DNA from: CAVSCD01 sp963726335
GTDB lineage: Bacteria > Acidobacteriota > Aminicenantia > Aminicenantales > UBA8522
Direction: 5' to 3'
Assembly: GCA_963726335.1 (NCBI GenBank)
Contig: CAVSCD010000001.1
Coordinates: 1 to 64,000 of the forward strand
Length of the DNA: 64,000 nt
Part shown: positions 47,401-56,631 of the stretch, piece after piece
Position numbering within the stretch: the stretch's first letter is position 1
Layout: the number at the start of each line of letters is the position of its first letter
Translations under genes and position numbers: made by a program
The notes under the pieces: generated by a model
Seen by the model: only the letters and a program-made list of their open reading frames with translations
What the model was told of the DNA's origin: nothing
Databases searched by the model: none

Positions 47401-48057
47401 AACTACAGCTTCCGGCATATCCGTCTGGATATGTATGAGACCGACCTCGAGCCTGTCAATACGGACAGGGGGAGCGTTTCGCTGTCGCTGATCGGCGACA
47501 CGCGGGACAGCTTCATCAACCCGACCCGGGGAACTTTCTGGAGCGCCAGCCTTGAGCTTTCCCGCACCTGGCTGGGCTCCGATGTCGATTTCAATAAGCT
47601 CTACGGGCAGGGTTTTTGGTATGTCCCTTTGGCGAAGAGCGTGATCTGGGTGACCGGCCTTCGGTTGGGCGTGGTCCCGGGAGAGAACCCGTTCCTGATC
47701 ATCGAAGATCGATTCAAAGCCGGAGGACCGTCAACGGTCCGGGCGTTCGCCCTGAACTCGCTCGGCCCCAAGAACGACCTGGGCGAGCCGCTCGGCGGCC
47801 AGGCCCTGGCGGTTTTCAACCAGGAACTGCGCTTTCCTTTGTATAAATCGCTCACCGGAGGCGTTTTCTACGATACCGGCAACGTCTTCATGTTCGCCAG
47901 CAAGATGAGTCTCGCCGCCCTCCGTCATGGCGCGGGCGCGGGGCTGCGCTATCTCCTTCCCTTCGGCCCCATCCGTCTCGACCTGGCTTACGTCCTCGAT
48001 CCGGAAGAGGGCGAGGAGCGCTATCGTTTTGTTTTTTCGCTCGGCCACGCCTTCTGA
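41411..48057 (+). CDS. TamB (DUF490)-POTRA-Omp85 fusion protein (four frameshifts)
   Basis: One 6.6-kb gene of about 2,215 residues, split by indels near 42205, 42495, 42890 and 46185 that keep domain order. Residues about 10-30 form an inner-membrane anchor. About 1,300 residues of repetitive beta-strand TamB-type sequence follow, ending in the DUF490 region (GDLLMLLMTGRTSQAAVSEAG, about 1340) and its final YIDVSSDQSF and YVIYEKDL strands. The same unbroken frame (42993-46292) then enters POTRA-like repeats at about 1476 (RIGRLSFQGSSPLDERALLK). About five such units precede the barrel, which starts near 1873 and has VRAF in place of the usual VRGF lid motif, ending FSLGHAF. TamA and TamB are normally two proteins that meet at TamB's DUF490 end and TamA's POTRA1. 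Here they are joined at that interface. No stop or start lies at the junction. Confidence 0.85.
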
Positions 48058-48068
48058 ATTCTCGCCTT

Positions 48069-48854
48069 TTATTGCGGCTTCTTGGCGCGGGCCGTCTCGA
48101 AAAACACGTGCAGGATCACATTCAGCGCGTAGAGGTTGGTCACTGACGACTTCGAGTCGTGCTGATAAGTGATATTCGTTTCCAGCGCGAATCGCGGCGA
48201 CCAGAGTACGGTGGCGCCCCCGATCAGCCGAATGCGATTCACCGATCAGTAGCGGGAGTCATAATATGGTTCGACACTCACATAGGGGATGATCGAAGTC
48301 CGTCCGACCGGATACTCCTTCTCCACCATCAGGCGGTAGCGCCACCGGGTCGAGAACTCGTGGTTATCGCCAAGCCAGCGAAGATCCGTGCGCAGCCGAC
48401 CGGACAGGAGGAAGCCTGGCCTTAAACGGTGTCCTCACGTGAAGTTCGAGTAAGCGCCGCATATTCCTTGTACGACGTCACCACGGTCATCAAGGCTCAT
48501 CCCGCCGAGATACCCGCCGCGGACAAGAAAGCGCTTCATCTCCTGCGCCCGGGATTCATCCACCAACCGTCTTTTTTCCGGCCGCCTCATTTTCCCAAAC
48601 GCATAGTCGGCCTGCAGGATCAGGTTCCCCTCGCGGTAAGCGGTCTCGATATTCTTGGATATGGGAACGAACATCGAAAGACGCCACGCGGGTGAGAGCC
48701 GAAGCCAAGTATCGATTTCGGGCCAGATCTCGGTTGTCGTGTCGTCTTGGCCGAAGGCACCGGCCGCCCCCAGCCAGAGCATGAGAGCCAGACAAATCAG
48801 GCGCCGGGCGGCGTGCCCGGCGGCCGCCTTCTTTCCGTCTTTGAAGCGTCTCAT
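48069..48854 (-). CDS. DUF2490-like outer-membrane protein (frameshift and internal stop)
   Basis: About 255 codons with a signal peptide (LICLALMLWLGAAGAFGQ), then TTTEIWPEIDTWLRLSPAWR as in DUF2490 barrels, FLVRGGYLGGMSL, a break near 48430, and FSTRWRYRLMVEKEYPVG with a C-terminal SSVTNLYALNVILHVFF. One in-frame TGA (at about 48245) replaces a likely Trp. The breaks may be assembly errors or decay. It is the last gene of the minus-strand run downstream of the lipoproteins. Confidence 0.6.
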
Positions 48855-48976
48855 GGGATCGGGCTTCAAAACGTCAGGATCGCCTTCCTGCGGCGAACCT
48901 CCGCCCCACTTCTCCCCGTCCTGCCGTCGCGATCCGTCCTCGAGCGGTTGCCACCCGAGCCCGGCCGTTCTCCCAG

Positions 48977-50041
48977 TCATCTCGACGGCACCGTCACGAC
49001 CGGGGCGGCCGGGACCTGGCCGGTTTCCGCGAGCGAAAACAGGATCATCAGGAACGTGAAGGTGCGCTTGCTGGCGATATCGTTGTCGTCGATCCAGTAC
49101 CAGTGGCCTTTGTAGGGCATCGCCGCGTATGTCACCTCCGGCGCCGCCGCCCCTGATCGGATGCGCACGAGCGGCGTCGCCGCCTCTTCACCGGCCTGCC
49201 GGGGGCCCGGCAAGACCCGGCCGCTCGTCGCGTCGCCCGCGGGCAGATCGATGCCCACTCCCAGATTCATGATGATCTCCAGCATCGAACGCGTGATCAT
49301 GGCCACCTCGCGGCCGCTCCGCGGAGCGAAGCCATAAACGACTTCGATCTCGCTGGCGCCCTCCTCAAGCCCCAGCAGCTCCGCCACGCGTCCCGCGTCT
49401 TTAAGTTCTCCGGAAACCCGGCCCGCCCGCCGGAGCACCAGGATGACCGCGCTGCCGTCCTTGCGGGCTTCGACCCGGTTGCCCAGGCCGCCCACGTGCT
49501 GAAGGCGGGACAACAGCTCGACGATCTCCCGGAAGCCGGGGTCGCCGGCGACTCCTAAAGAGTCATTGCGCAGCCCGTTGATCGAGCGGACAACGGTCTT
49601 CAGAACCAGATCCGTGGGCCAGCCGCCCTGCATCAGCTGCATGACAGCCGCCGGCGGAATCGGCTGGAGCAGGGACTTCGTGAACCGGTCGCCCATCAAC
49701 GGCTGGTAGGTCACGGTCGGCGTATTGGACCAAACGCCCCCGGCGCCCATCGAGATGGCATCCCCCAGCTGGCCATTCGACACCGACCCGCCCGCCGACA
49801 CGGTGCCGCTGAGCGAATAGGTGTTGATGACGGACGAGACGTCCAAGAAGACCGGAGCGTCGGCGTATCGCAGCCGCACCACGTTCATCAGCGTCTGGCG
49901 CTTCCAGGATTCCGCGATCACCTGGCCATAGTCCATGCGGTCCATCGTGACCCGCCCGGCGGGAACGCGAAGGCAGCCGGCCAATGCCAGGAGAGGCAGA
50001 ACACCGAGAAACTCCCTGAACATGACGTGACGTTTTCGCAT
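48977..50041 (-). CDS. Lipoprotein of unknown function
   Basis: An intact 354-residue lipoprotein (signal LGVLPLLALAGCLRVPAG, lipobox L-A-G-C). The mature part has MDYGQVIAESWKRQTLMNVV, a Ser/Gly-rich segment (TYSLSGTVSAGGSVSNGQLG), QPIPPAAVMQLMQGGWPTDL and EVAMITRSMLEIIMNLGVGI, a set of features seen in large unannotated lipoproteins of several Gram-negative groups. The start ATG follows AGGGAAGG. It continues the run of the porin-like gene and the small lipoprotein, suggesting an operon with arylsulfatase 3. No function is assigned. Confidence 0.7.
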   Translation of the reverse strand: MRKRHVMFREFLGVLPLLALAGCLRVPAGRVTMDRMDYGQVIAESWKRQTLMNVVRLRYADAPVFLDVSSVINTYSLSGTVSAGGSVSNGQLGDAISMGAGGVWSNTPTVTYQPLMGDRFTKSLLQPIPPAAVMQLMQGGWPTDLVLKTVVRSINGLRNDSLGVAGDPGFREIVELLSRLQHVGGLGNRVEARKDGSAVILVLRRAGRVSGELKDAGRVAELLGLEEGASEIEVVYGFAPRSGREVAMITRSMLEIIMNLGVGIDLPAGDATSGRVLPGPRQAGEEAATPLVRIRSGAAAPEVTYAAMPYKGHWYWIDDNDIASKRTFTFLMILFSLAETGQVPAAPVVTVPSR

Positions 50042-50069
50042 GACCTTCCCTCTTTCGCCGTTCTCGGAC

Positions 50070-50453
50070 CTATTTCATCCTCACAAAGAATATCGGGTAG
50101 TGCTCCCGCGCGACGGCCTGGTAATAATCGCCGCTGAGCCGGCCGCTCTGAGGATCGAAGCGCAGGTTATAGGTCGAACCAGGGTAGTTCTCATCGCGCA
50201 ATTCGATGTAAACCTTGATGGTCGAGCCCTCCCGAAACGCCCGGGCTTCGGCAACGCGGATCGGCCGGGGATTGAAGTAGGCGGCGTCCAGCCTGCCGTT
50301 TGCCGCCACGCCCTTGATCTCGAGGACATAGCCGCCGTCGGGCCGCGTCCATCGACCTTGGAGGGATCTGGCCATCGTCCGGTCTTGACAGCCGGCGGAC
50401 AGGAGGGCGGCGGCCGCCAGAACGGCCAACAACGTCCCTCTCCTTGTGTCCAT
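50070..50453 (-). CDS. Small lipoprotein
   Basis: A 127-residue lipoprotein (LLAVLAAAALLSAGCQDR, lipobox S-A-G-C). The mature domain is short and strand-rich: GRWTRPDGGYVLEIKG, DAAYFNPRPIRVAEARAF, then STIKVYIELRDENYPGSTYN and GRLSGDYYQAVAREHY. This gives one small beta-domain. The family is not recognised. It lies between the porin-like gene and the 354-residue lipoprotein, all on the minus strand. Confidence 0.7.
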   Translation of the reverse strand: MDTRRGTLLAVLAAAALLSAGCQDRTMARSLQGRWTRPDGGYVLEIKGVAANGRLDAAYFNPRPIRVAEARAFREGSTIKVYIELRDENYPGSTYNLRFDPQSGRLSGDYYQAVAREHYPIFFVRMK

Positions 50454-50582
50454 GAGTTCCCTTGCTCGGACGTTCAAACCGGTTCTCGGGCCCGGGCCCT
50501 TTCGAAAGCCGCGCGCCGGATCGTGTTCAGCGCGAATCATGGCGCGGCTCGCCGCTCGCCTGGAGAACGATCGAGGCGCTCC

Positions 50583-51570
50583 CTATTCCTGCCCCCGCAG
50601 CCGCCGCGAGCCTTCGATGATCGGGTGCCACCCGAACACGAGCGAAACCGTAAACACGTCCATCCGAAGGTCTTCGGGAGCGCGGTCGTTAACGGTCGAC
50701 TTGTAGCCGAAGCGGAGGCCCAGGTTGTCGTTGATCGTGTACCCGACCGTGAATCCGAGGCCGACGTTGTTGAGGCTCTCCTCCTCGAAACGCCGTTGAT
50801 GCTCGCTTTGCCGCCGGCGTACCAGACGGCGTCGAGCGACCCCCAGAAGTGCTCGGTGAAGTCGCGCGTCAGGTGCGCCTCCAGCTGGAAAGTGGGGTCG
50901 GTCTCCAATGTCTGCCCGCCGACATAGTCGTTGTTGTCCCCGAAAAGCCACAGGCGGGCAGAAATTCCAGGGTCGTGCGCCGGCCCGGCACCCACGGGCC
51001 GAGCTGCCAGACGACGGGCATGGCCACACGCCCGTACCAGCGGTTCTGCCCGATATTCAGGGGCTGGCTCGCTGTCGTACTCGCCGATCGGCAGCGGCCA
51101 GGTCGGCGAGCAGGTCGACGGAGAAGCCGGGCTCATAGCGCAGGGCGTCGGGGATGGTCTTCTGCGCCCGCGGGCCGATGATATTGATGTCGAACTCGAT
51201 CATCGGGTCGCCGAACCCGCCGGCCTGCTGCGTGATCGTCCGGCCGCCCGCCATGACCTCGCCCGAGATCCTGCCCATGGGCACGATGACCGCGAGCGAG
51301 GCCGCGCGGTCGGACAGGGAAAAGGTGTGGGCGACGCCCGCCATGGCCAGCGTGGCGCTGAAGTTCGCGCCCGGGACCACGCTATGGGACGGGTCGAACG
51401 GGTTCGTGTTGCCGCTCATCGATTGGTAGATGAGCGGTATCCCGTATCGCGTCTCGACAGGGACTTCCAGTAGAAGCGCGCCGTTTGGGCCAGGGCCTGC
51501 AGCGGGCAGAGCGCGCCCATGGCGAGCACGTTGCGACGATCAAGCCTAACGCAAGACAACGTGGTTTCAT
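50583..51570 (-). CDS. Outer-membrane transporter of the phenol-degradation MetA type, paralogue (several frameshifts)
   Basis: About 325 residues bridged over breaks near 51515, 51080, 50980 and 50800. Signal CLALGLIVATCSPWA is followed by the ETRYGIPLIYQSMSGNTNPF start typical of these barrels, FSATLAMAGVAHTFSLSDRA, a strand series (FTEHFWGSLDAVWYAGGKAS) and the terminal VSLVFGWHPIIEGSRRL. It is a paralogue of the protein at 10012 and directly follows arylsulfatase 3, as the other neighbours a sulfatase. Joint location suggests the pair imports or exports aromatic or sulfated substrates, which is inference. Confidence 0.7.
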
Positions 51571-51588
51571 TCGGACCTCCATCGATTT

Positions 51589-53474
51589 TCATGGGTTCTC
51601 ACCTTGCTCCGTAAATTTCTCGGACCGGCCACGCTCAACGCTCTTCGGATCCGCCATCATGTCCTTGGGCGGCACGTACTGCCTCTTCAGGTTGAGCGGC
51701 GGATAGCCGGCCTGGACCGGGACCCGCTGGCGGAAGCTGGTCTTCCAGAGTCTCGAAGGGCGAGCGGTTGGGCAGGACCACGTTGTCCCGCCGGACGTAG
51801 TCGTCCCACAGCGCGACCATCTCCTTCAGCTTGTCGGGATGGTCCGCGGCGAGATCCTTCAGCTCGGCCGGATCCGTCGAGAGGTCGAAGAGCTCCCAGT
51901 CCCCCTTGCCGAGGGGCTTGAACTCCCAGCGCAGCTTCCAGTTCCCCTGCCGGACGGCGCGGTTGCCGAAGACCTCCCAGGCGAGCACATCCTGGTCCGT
52001 CCGGGGCGACTCGGCCTGGCCCGCGAGCACGGGGACCCAGGACTTGCCCAGCTCCGGAGGCACGTCTTTCCCCTTGTAGGTCTTCGGATAGCTCGTGCCG
52101 GCCACCTCGAGCAGCGTGGGCATGATGTCGGCCACGTGCATGACGGCCTGGTGGTCGATGCTCCCCTTGGGCCGCTGAACCAGGGGCCCGCTGACGATGA
52201 GCGCGTTCCGGATGCCGCCCTCCGCGAGCCATGCCTTGTACTGGCTGAAGGGGGTCATGGAGACCTGCGCCCACATGGGCCCGTAGGCGAGCCAGGAGCC
52301 GGGGTCGCCCCACGCGTTGGGGTGGGTCTGCGACCAGTGGACCGACGCGAAGAGGAAGTCGCGGGTGCCGGGCGCGCCCGCGATCATGGCGTGGAGGTCG
52401 TTCCCTTCGGCGCCGTTGTCGCCGAAGACGATGAAGATGGTGTTCTCGTACTCGCCGATCTGTTTGAGGTGGTCGATGAGCCGCCCGACGTGGTAGTCCA
52501 GGTTCTCGACCATTCCGGCGTAGATCTCCATCTTCTTGCCGAAGAACGCGCGAGCGGCCGGGGCCAAAAGGATGGGATCGGGAATGAACCACATTCTCTC
52601 GGCGAGCTGGGTACCCGGGGGCATGATGCCGAGCTCGACCTGCCGCTTCAGCCGCTCCTGCCTCAGGGCGTCCCAGCCCATGTCGTACTGTCCGACGTGG
52701 CGGCCGCGCCACTCCTTGGGCAGGTGGTATGGTTCGTGCGGCGCCTGGTGGGAGACGTACGCGAAGAAGGGCTTGCCGTCGGCGCGGTTGGCGTCGATGT
52801 AGGAGATCAGCTTGTCGGTGTAGGTCTTCGTCGCGTAGAAGCTCTTGGGAAGCCGCGGCAGATAGCTCCCGTCCTCGGTGTAGAGCGACTGGGGGTTGGC
52901 GGCCGAGAAGTTCCACATATCCCAGTAGCTACCCATCCCGTCGAGCAGGGTGAAGTCGCGCTCAAAGCCCCGCGCGGCCGGGATCTGTATCGGGGGACTT
53001 CCCCAGGTGCCACTTGCCGACCATGTAGGTGTGGTAGCCGGCGTCCTTCAGGAGCTGGGGCAGGGTGACGACCTTGTCGTTGAGGTCCCCCTCATAGCCA
53101 TCCACGCCCATCTGATTGGGCGCGGTGAACTCGCTCATGTTGCCGAGGCCGTTCAGGTGCGTGTCCACGCCGCTCAGAAGCATGGATCTCGTGGGCGAGC
53201 AGCTGGCGTGGGTGTAGAAGGTCGTGAAGCGGACGCCGTCCTTCGCCAGGGAGTCGAGGTTCGGCGTCTTGATCTCGCTGCCGAACGCGCCCATGTCGGA
53301 GAAGCCCATGTCATCGCCGAGGATGATGACGATGTTCGGCCGGCGGGGGGCGTCGGCGGCGGCCGCGATGGCGGGCGCGGCGAGCGCCGCGGCCATGCCG
53401 ACGATGCCCAGCATCCTCAGCAACCGACTCAGGTTGCCGCGTTTCTTGACCGGGGCGCGCGACGAGCGCTCCAT
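51589..53474 (-). CDS. Secreted arylsulfatase 3 (two frameshifts)
   Basis: About 628 residues across breaks near 52970 and 51735. A signal peptide (LGIVGMAAALAAPAIAAAAD) is followed by RPNIVIILGDDMGFSDMGAF, the formylglycine motif CSPTRSMLLSG, VGKWHLGKS, a long middle with HQAPHEPYHLPKEW, IVFGDNGAEGND and DIMPTLLEVAGT. The C-terminal part ends GYPPLNLKRQYVPPKDMM. The CxPxR motif fits maturation by the radical-SAM enzyme at 55063. The start 53474 is chosen because it heads the signal peptide. In the given sequence the frame also runs upstream into a DszB-like remnant. Confidence 0.88.
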
Positions 53475-53774
53475 AGCAGACGCCTTGGGAGACTTATTCG
53501 CGGTCAGCTTCCGCCAGAGCTCTTCAAGCAGTTCTTTCTCCGACAGTTCAGAGAGTTCCGGTGCGGCCCAAGGCTGGACATGGAATTCATTCTTGATGTC
53601 GCCTGGACCGAGCCTGTAGTCCTGCCCTGTCTCACCGGCTGCCGGGCCGTCCCGTGATAGGTCGGGCACGAGGTCGAAATCGGCGGCGGCAGCCAATGGA
53701 CAACTGGGGTACCACGCCGTTTTCCAATGCGACGGTGCCGTTTTGGATGGAGTGTCGTTTAATTCATTTGCCAA
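53475..53774 (-). pseudogene. DszB-like desulfinase remnant, in frame with arylsulfatase 3
   Basis: The first 100 codons of the ORF begin MANELNDTPSKTAPSHWKTA and keep the DszB-type nucleophile region WYPSCPLAAA (compare YYTNCPLVSA at 1421). After about 25 residues they jump to the family's C-terminus (GDIKNEFHVQPWAAPELSEL, compare the GYIKNDFDVEKWAAPEF end). About 300 residues between these have gone, leaving an in-frame internal deletion joined to the sulfatase without a stop. Either a cytoplasmic leader is made in front of the sulfatase or translation restarts at 53474. Confidence 0.65.
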
Positions 53775-53814
53775 TGGCCTGCTCCTTGTTTAACGAACTC
53801 TATTTGAGCCTCAT

Positions 53815-53836
53815 GCCTCCTCGCTGAAGCGGAGGC
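53815..53836. terminator. Hairpin between the glycine-zipper gene and the sulfatase region
   Basis: GCCTCC (53815-53820) pairs with GGAGGC (53831-53836) around CGCTGAAGC. No T tract follows. It could end the DUF2059 operon on the minus strand. Confidence 0.4.
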
Positions 53837-53898
53837 TTCATGGAGGGTGAACTGGCTCGTTCTGTTGGCTCGGTCTAATTCAACGGCTGCTCTTTATC

Positions 53899-54357
53899 CT
53901 ATTCGGCCCTCTCGACTCTTGTCCCACTCGAACCGCTGATCATCCGGACGCGGTCGCCCGGCATGAACGCTTGTTGTCCAGGGATCGTGATGGCGATCTC
54001 CTGGCCGTTTTCGAGACTGATGACCAGTTCCGTTCCCGGCTTGGGCGGAGGGGGCTGGGAGGCGGCGCTGCCGATGGCCGCTCCGGCCAACCCGCCGACT
54101 ACGGCGCCGCCGAAGTGGTGGCCGGGCCCTGCGATGGCCGCCCCGGCGACGACCCCGACGGCGGCTCCCGCCCCCGCCTTGCTTTTGGTCGGGCCGCCCT
54201 GGATCTGGACCGGCTTGGCCGAAACGATGGTCCCATAGCTGACGCTCTCGACCGCGCCGGATTGTGCCGCCAGGGACACGGCCATGAGGATCATACCGAT
54301 CACCATGGCCGAGAGGGCCAGCCATCCGGAACGATTCATCGTCGCGGGCCGGCTCAT
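53899..54357 (-). CDS. Glycine-zipper (SlyB-like) envelope protein
   Basis: A 152-residue protein with a signal-type segment (WLALSAMVIGMILMAVSLAA). A glycine-zipper membrane pair (AGAGAAVGVVAGAAIAG, then HHFGGAVVGGLAGAAIGSAA) resembles the 17kDa/SlyB outer-membrane family. The tail is strand-rich (ELVISLENGQEIAITIPGQQ, then PGDRVRMI). The start overlaps the stop of the DUF2059 gene by four bases. A role in envelope stability is the usual guess for this family. Confidence 0.75.
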   Translation of the reverse strand: MSRPATMNRSGWLALSAMVIGMILMAVSLAAQSGAVESVSYGTIVSAKPVQIQGGPTKSKAGAGAAVGVVAGAAIAGPGHHFGGAVVGGLAGAAIGSAASQPPPPKPGTELVISLENGQEIAITIPGQQAFMPGDRVRMISGSSGTRVERAE

Positions 54358-54884
54358 TTTTTCACTCCCTGGGTGAGCTCTGGATAGGCCTTGTCCACGG
54401 CCTCGGCCACGCGCTTCTCGAAGGATTCCCTGTTCTCGGCGAACAGCTTCCCCGCCGCCTCGCTCATCTCCGTCATCAAGGCGGACTGGACGGTCAGGAG
54501 CTTGCTGCCGGAGGCCGTCTTGTAGAACGCGGCCAGGTCGCCGAGCTCGGACGCCGTCAGATGAGCGGCGTACACGCCGGACTCGACTTTCATCCAGGCT
54601 TCCTTGGTCATGAACTCGGCCAACGCCTCGCGGAGAATACCGAACAGGCGTTCCTTGTCCGTTTCCGTCGTCGGCCGCCCCAGTTGCTCTCCCAGAGTGG
54701 CAAGGCTCTCGGTGAGCGCGATGTTCGCTCCCCGGTCGAGAGCGCTGTCGAATGCCCCGTGCTCATCCTCGAGCGCCGCGACCTCCTCGGCCCGTTGGAG
54801 TCGAAGCTCGGGAGTGTCCTTTTCAGGCGCGCATCCGGCGAGCGCGAGCAGGGCGACCATGACGATCGTTACGATTCCTTTCAT
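54354..54884 (-). CDS. DUF2059-type lipoprotein
   Basis: A 176-residue lipoprotein (MVALLALAGCAPEKD, lipobox L-A-G-C). The mature helical protein carries the DUF2059 pattern: ALAEFMTKEAWMKVESGVYA, HLTASELGDLAAFYKTASGS and a final helix ESFEKRVAEAVDKAYPELTQ. ATG 54884 is preferred over the upstream ATG 54890 because AGGAGG sits seven bases before it. It is coupled to the glycine-zipper gene and headed by the promoter at 54933-54979. Confidence 0.8.
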   Translation of the reverse strand: MKGIVTIVMVALLALAGCAPEKDTPELRLQRAEEVAALEDEHGAFDSALDRGANIALTESLATLGEQLGRPTTETDKERLFGILREALAEFMTKEAWMKVESGVYAAHLTASELGDLAAFYKTASGSKLLTVQSALMTEMSEAAGKLFAENRESFEKRVAEAVDKAYPELTQGVKK

Positions 54885-54932
54885 GAGCATGCCTCCTTTC
54901 TGAGATTTGACTTTTTTGAGCCCATTTTTAAA

Positions 54933-54979
54933 ATAATAGTCCAGTTTGGCTGCCAGCGTCAATTGGACCTTAGTCCAAT
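54933..54979 (-). promoter_or_regulatory. Promoter with perfect DosR-like palindrome for the DUF2059 operon
   Basis: Minus strand: ATTGGACTAAGGTCCAAT (54962-54979), TTGACG (54957-54962), TATTAT (54933-54938) at 18 bp. The palindrome is identical to those at 28338 and 34238. Confidence 0.8.
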
Positions 54980-55062
54980 ACCATGCTTCGGACCCCCCCG
55001 GCCGCCGGCGGCCTCCGCCGGCGCCTCGACCAGCGGGACTTTCTTTCCGTATTGAGCACAAA

Positions 55063-56322
55063 TCAAGGGGATTTGCGGGCTTGCACACGGCGCAGGATCT
55101 CCGGCATGTCGCCTTGAATATGCGCGTAAAATTGTTTCAATCCCGGGCATAGATAATTCAGGCCGGCCTGGCCGTCAGGGGCGCGGACAAAACGGTTCTT
55201 GGGACATTCGCCCCAGCAGAGTTTCAAATGCGGACACTGACGGCAATACTGCGGCAGCTTGTCCCTCTTGGCAAACCCGAAATGAATTTGCCGGTCAGAA
55301 TACGCGATTGTGCCCCAATGTGTTTCGCTGATGTTTCCGACCCGATACTCGGGATAGACATAGTGATCACAGACGAACACGTCGCCATTATGCTCGACCA
55401 CCATGTTTTTGCCGCAGAACTCCGAAGTGATGCAGCGTTGTGACGGCAAGCCCATGGATTGCGCTATCGCTGTCTCAAAGAGATCGACGTGAACCTTGCC
55501 GAAGTCACGTCGGTACCAATCATCCCAGACCTTGCAGAGAAAGCGTCCCCAATCATCCGGATCGACCGACCAGTCTGTGACCACCGAATGCGGCCTGCCG
55601 GGCTTGGCTTCCGGCGTATCGACGACCGGCCGGCCGGCCTCGTCCCACCTCTGAGGCGCCACACGGCCAAAAACTTTAGGTTCCACGCAGGAGATCAGCT
55701 GAACACGCCGGGCACCTAATTCCCGCGTCAAGAACCGGTAGACATCAAGCGGATACTTGGCGTTCTCGCGGTTAACCACGCACAGCGCGTTAAACGGCAC
55801 GCCGTGTTCTCGAAGCCGTCCGGCCGCGGCCATCACTCGATCATGGGTCGGCTCGCCGCCCTTGGTGATCCGATAACGATCATGCAGTCGTTTTGGCCCA
55901 TCGCAGCTTAAGCCCACGAGGAAATTATGCTGTTTTAGAAAGACGGCCCACTCGGCGTCGAGTAACGTGCCGTTGGTCTGCAGGTCGTTTTCGATGTTTT
56001 GGAAAGGTTTCCTGTACTTATTCTCCAGCGCGACCACCTTGCGGAAAAAATCCAACCCCAGCAAAGTCGGCTCCCCGCCCTGCCAGGAGAACACCACCTC
56101 GTCGCCCGTCTGCGCCTCAATGTACTGACGGATGTGCCGCTCGAGCATGTCATCGGACATTCTCGGGACGCCCGGTTGCCCGAGCAACTCTTCCTTGTTC
56201 AGGTAGTAACAATAGGTGCAGTTGAGATTGCAGATCGAGCCGATCGGCTTGACCATCGCGTGAAAGCGGTGCTTCGAGCCTTCCGGCAGCGGCGGCAGTT
56301 TGACGGGGGGATGATTGTCCAT
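55063..56322 (-). CDS. Anaerobic sulfatase-maturating radical SAM enzyme
   Basis: About 419 residues from MDNHPPVKL (an in-frame extension to 56490 is open but less likely). Radical SAM CNLNCTYCYY (C-x3-C-x2-C) binds the first iron-sulfur cluster. The AdoMet segment is FSWQGGEPTLLG, followed by LQTNGTLLD and GLSCDGPKRLHDRYR. The C-terminal SPASM-type cysteines include CITSEFCGKNM, DVFVCDHYVYPEYRVGN and CRQCPHLKLCWGECPKNRF. anSME enzymes oxidise the active-site Cys or Ser of sulfatases to formylglycine without oxygen. All three sulfatases in the window have Cys motifs, so they are natural substrates. TTGAAA-TATATT-like elements lie just before the ATG. Confidence 0.92.
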   Translation of the reverse strand: MDNHPPVKLPPLPEGSKHRFHAMVKPIGSICNLNCTYCYYLNKEELLGQPGVPRMSDDMLERHIRQYIEAQTGDEVVFSWQGGEPTLLGLDFFRKVVALENKYRKPFQNIENDLQTNGTLLDAEWAVFLKQHNFLVGLSCDGPKRLHDRYRITKGGEPTHDRVMAAAGRLREHGVPFNALCVVNRENAKYPLDVYRFLTRELGARRVQLISCVEPKVFGRVAPQRWDEAGRPVVDTPEAKPGRPHSVVTDWSVDPDDWGRFLCKVWDDWYRRDFGKVHVDLFETAIAQSMGLPSQRCITSEFCGKNMVVEHNGDVFVCDHYVYPEYRVGNISETHWGTIAYSDRQIHFGFAKRDKLPQYCRQCPHLKLCWGECPKNRFVRAPDGQAGLNYLCPGLKQFYAHIQGDMPEILRRVQARKSP

Positions 56323-56503
56323 GACCTTCTCGCCATCAATATACCAGCCCTGGAGCGTATCTTTCAATTGAATAAGCCTCTGGAGCCCGCGACGGTGATT
56401 GTTTAAGGAGGAATTGTGGAGGAGAGCTCGGCCGGTTGAGATCTCCTGCACTCGAGGCGAAAATAGGACATCTTCATGTTGCGTTGACACGGATTCTGAG
56501 CTC

Positions 56504-56533
56504 TTGACAAGTGTCTGCGGCGGAGAATATCAT
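56504..56533 (+). promoter_or_regulatory. Sigma-70 promoter of the ion-channel gene
   Basis: TTGACA (56504-56509), 18-bp spacer rich in GTCTGCGG, TATCAT (56528-56533). It closely resembles the promoter at 61535 in the spacer too. Confidence 0.65.
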
Positions 56534-56631
56534 CGCGTCGTGAGGGTAGGCGCGGTAATCAGGCTCAAAGGGCGTGAGTTTCGCGCGGCACGAAAAAAGG
56601 AATTTGCTATTAAAATATGACAGGAGAGAGC

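Noticed and set aside
56323..56490. N-terminal extension of the maturase to 56490
   Set aside because: The upstream 56 codons are open but lack family similarity, and the better ribosome and promoter elements lie just before 56322.
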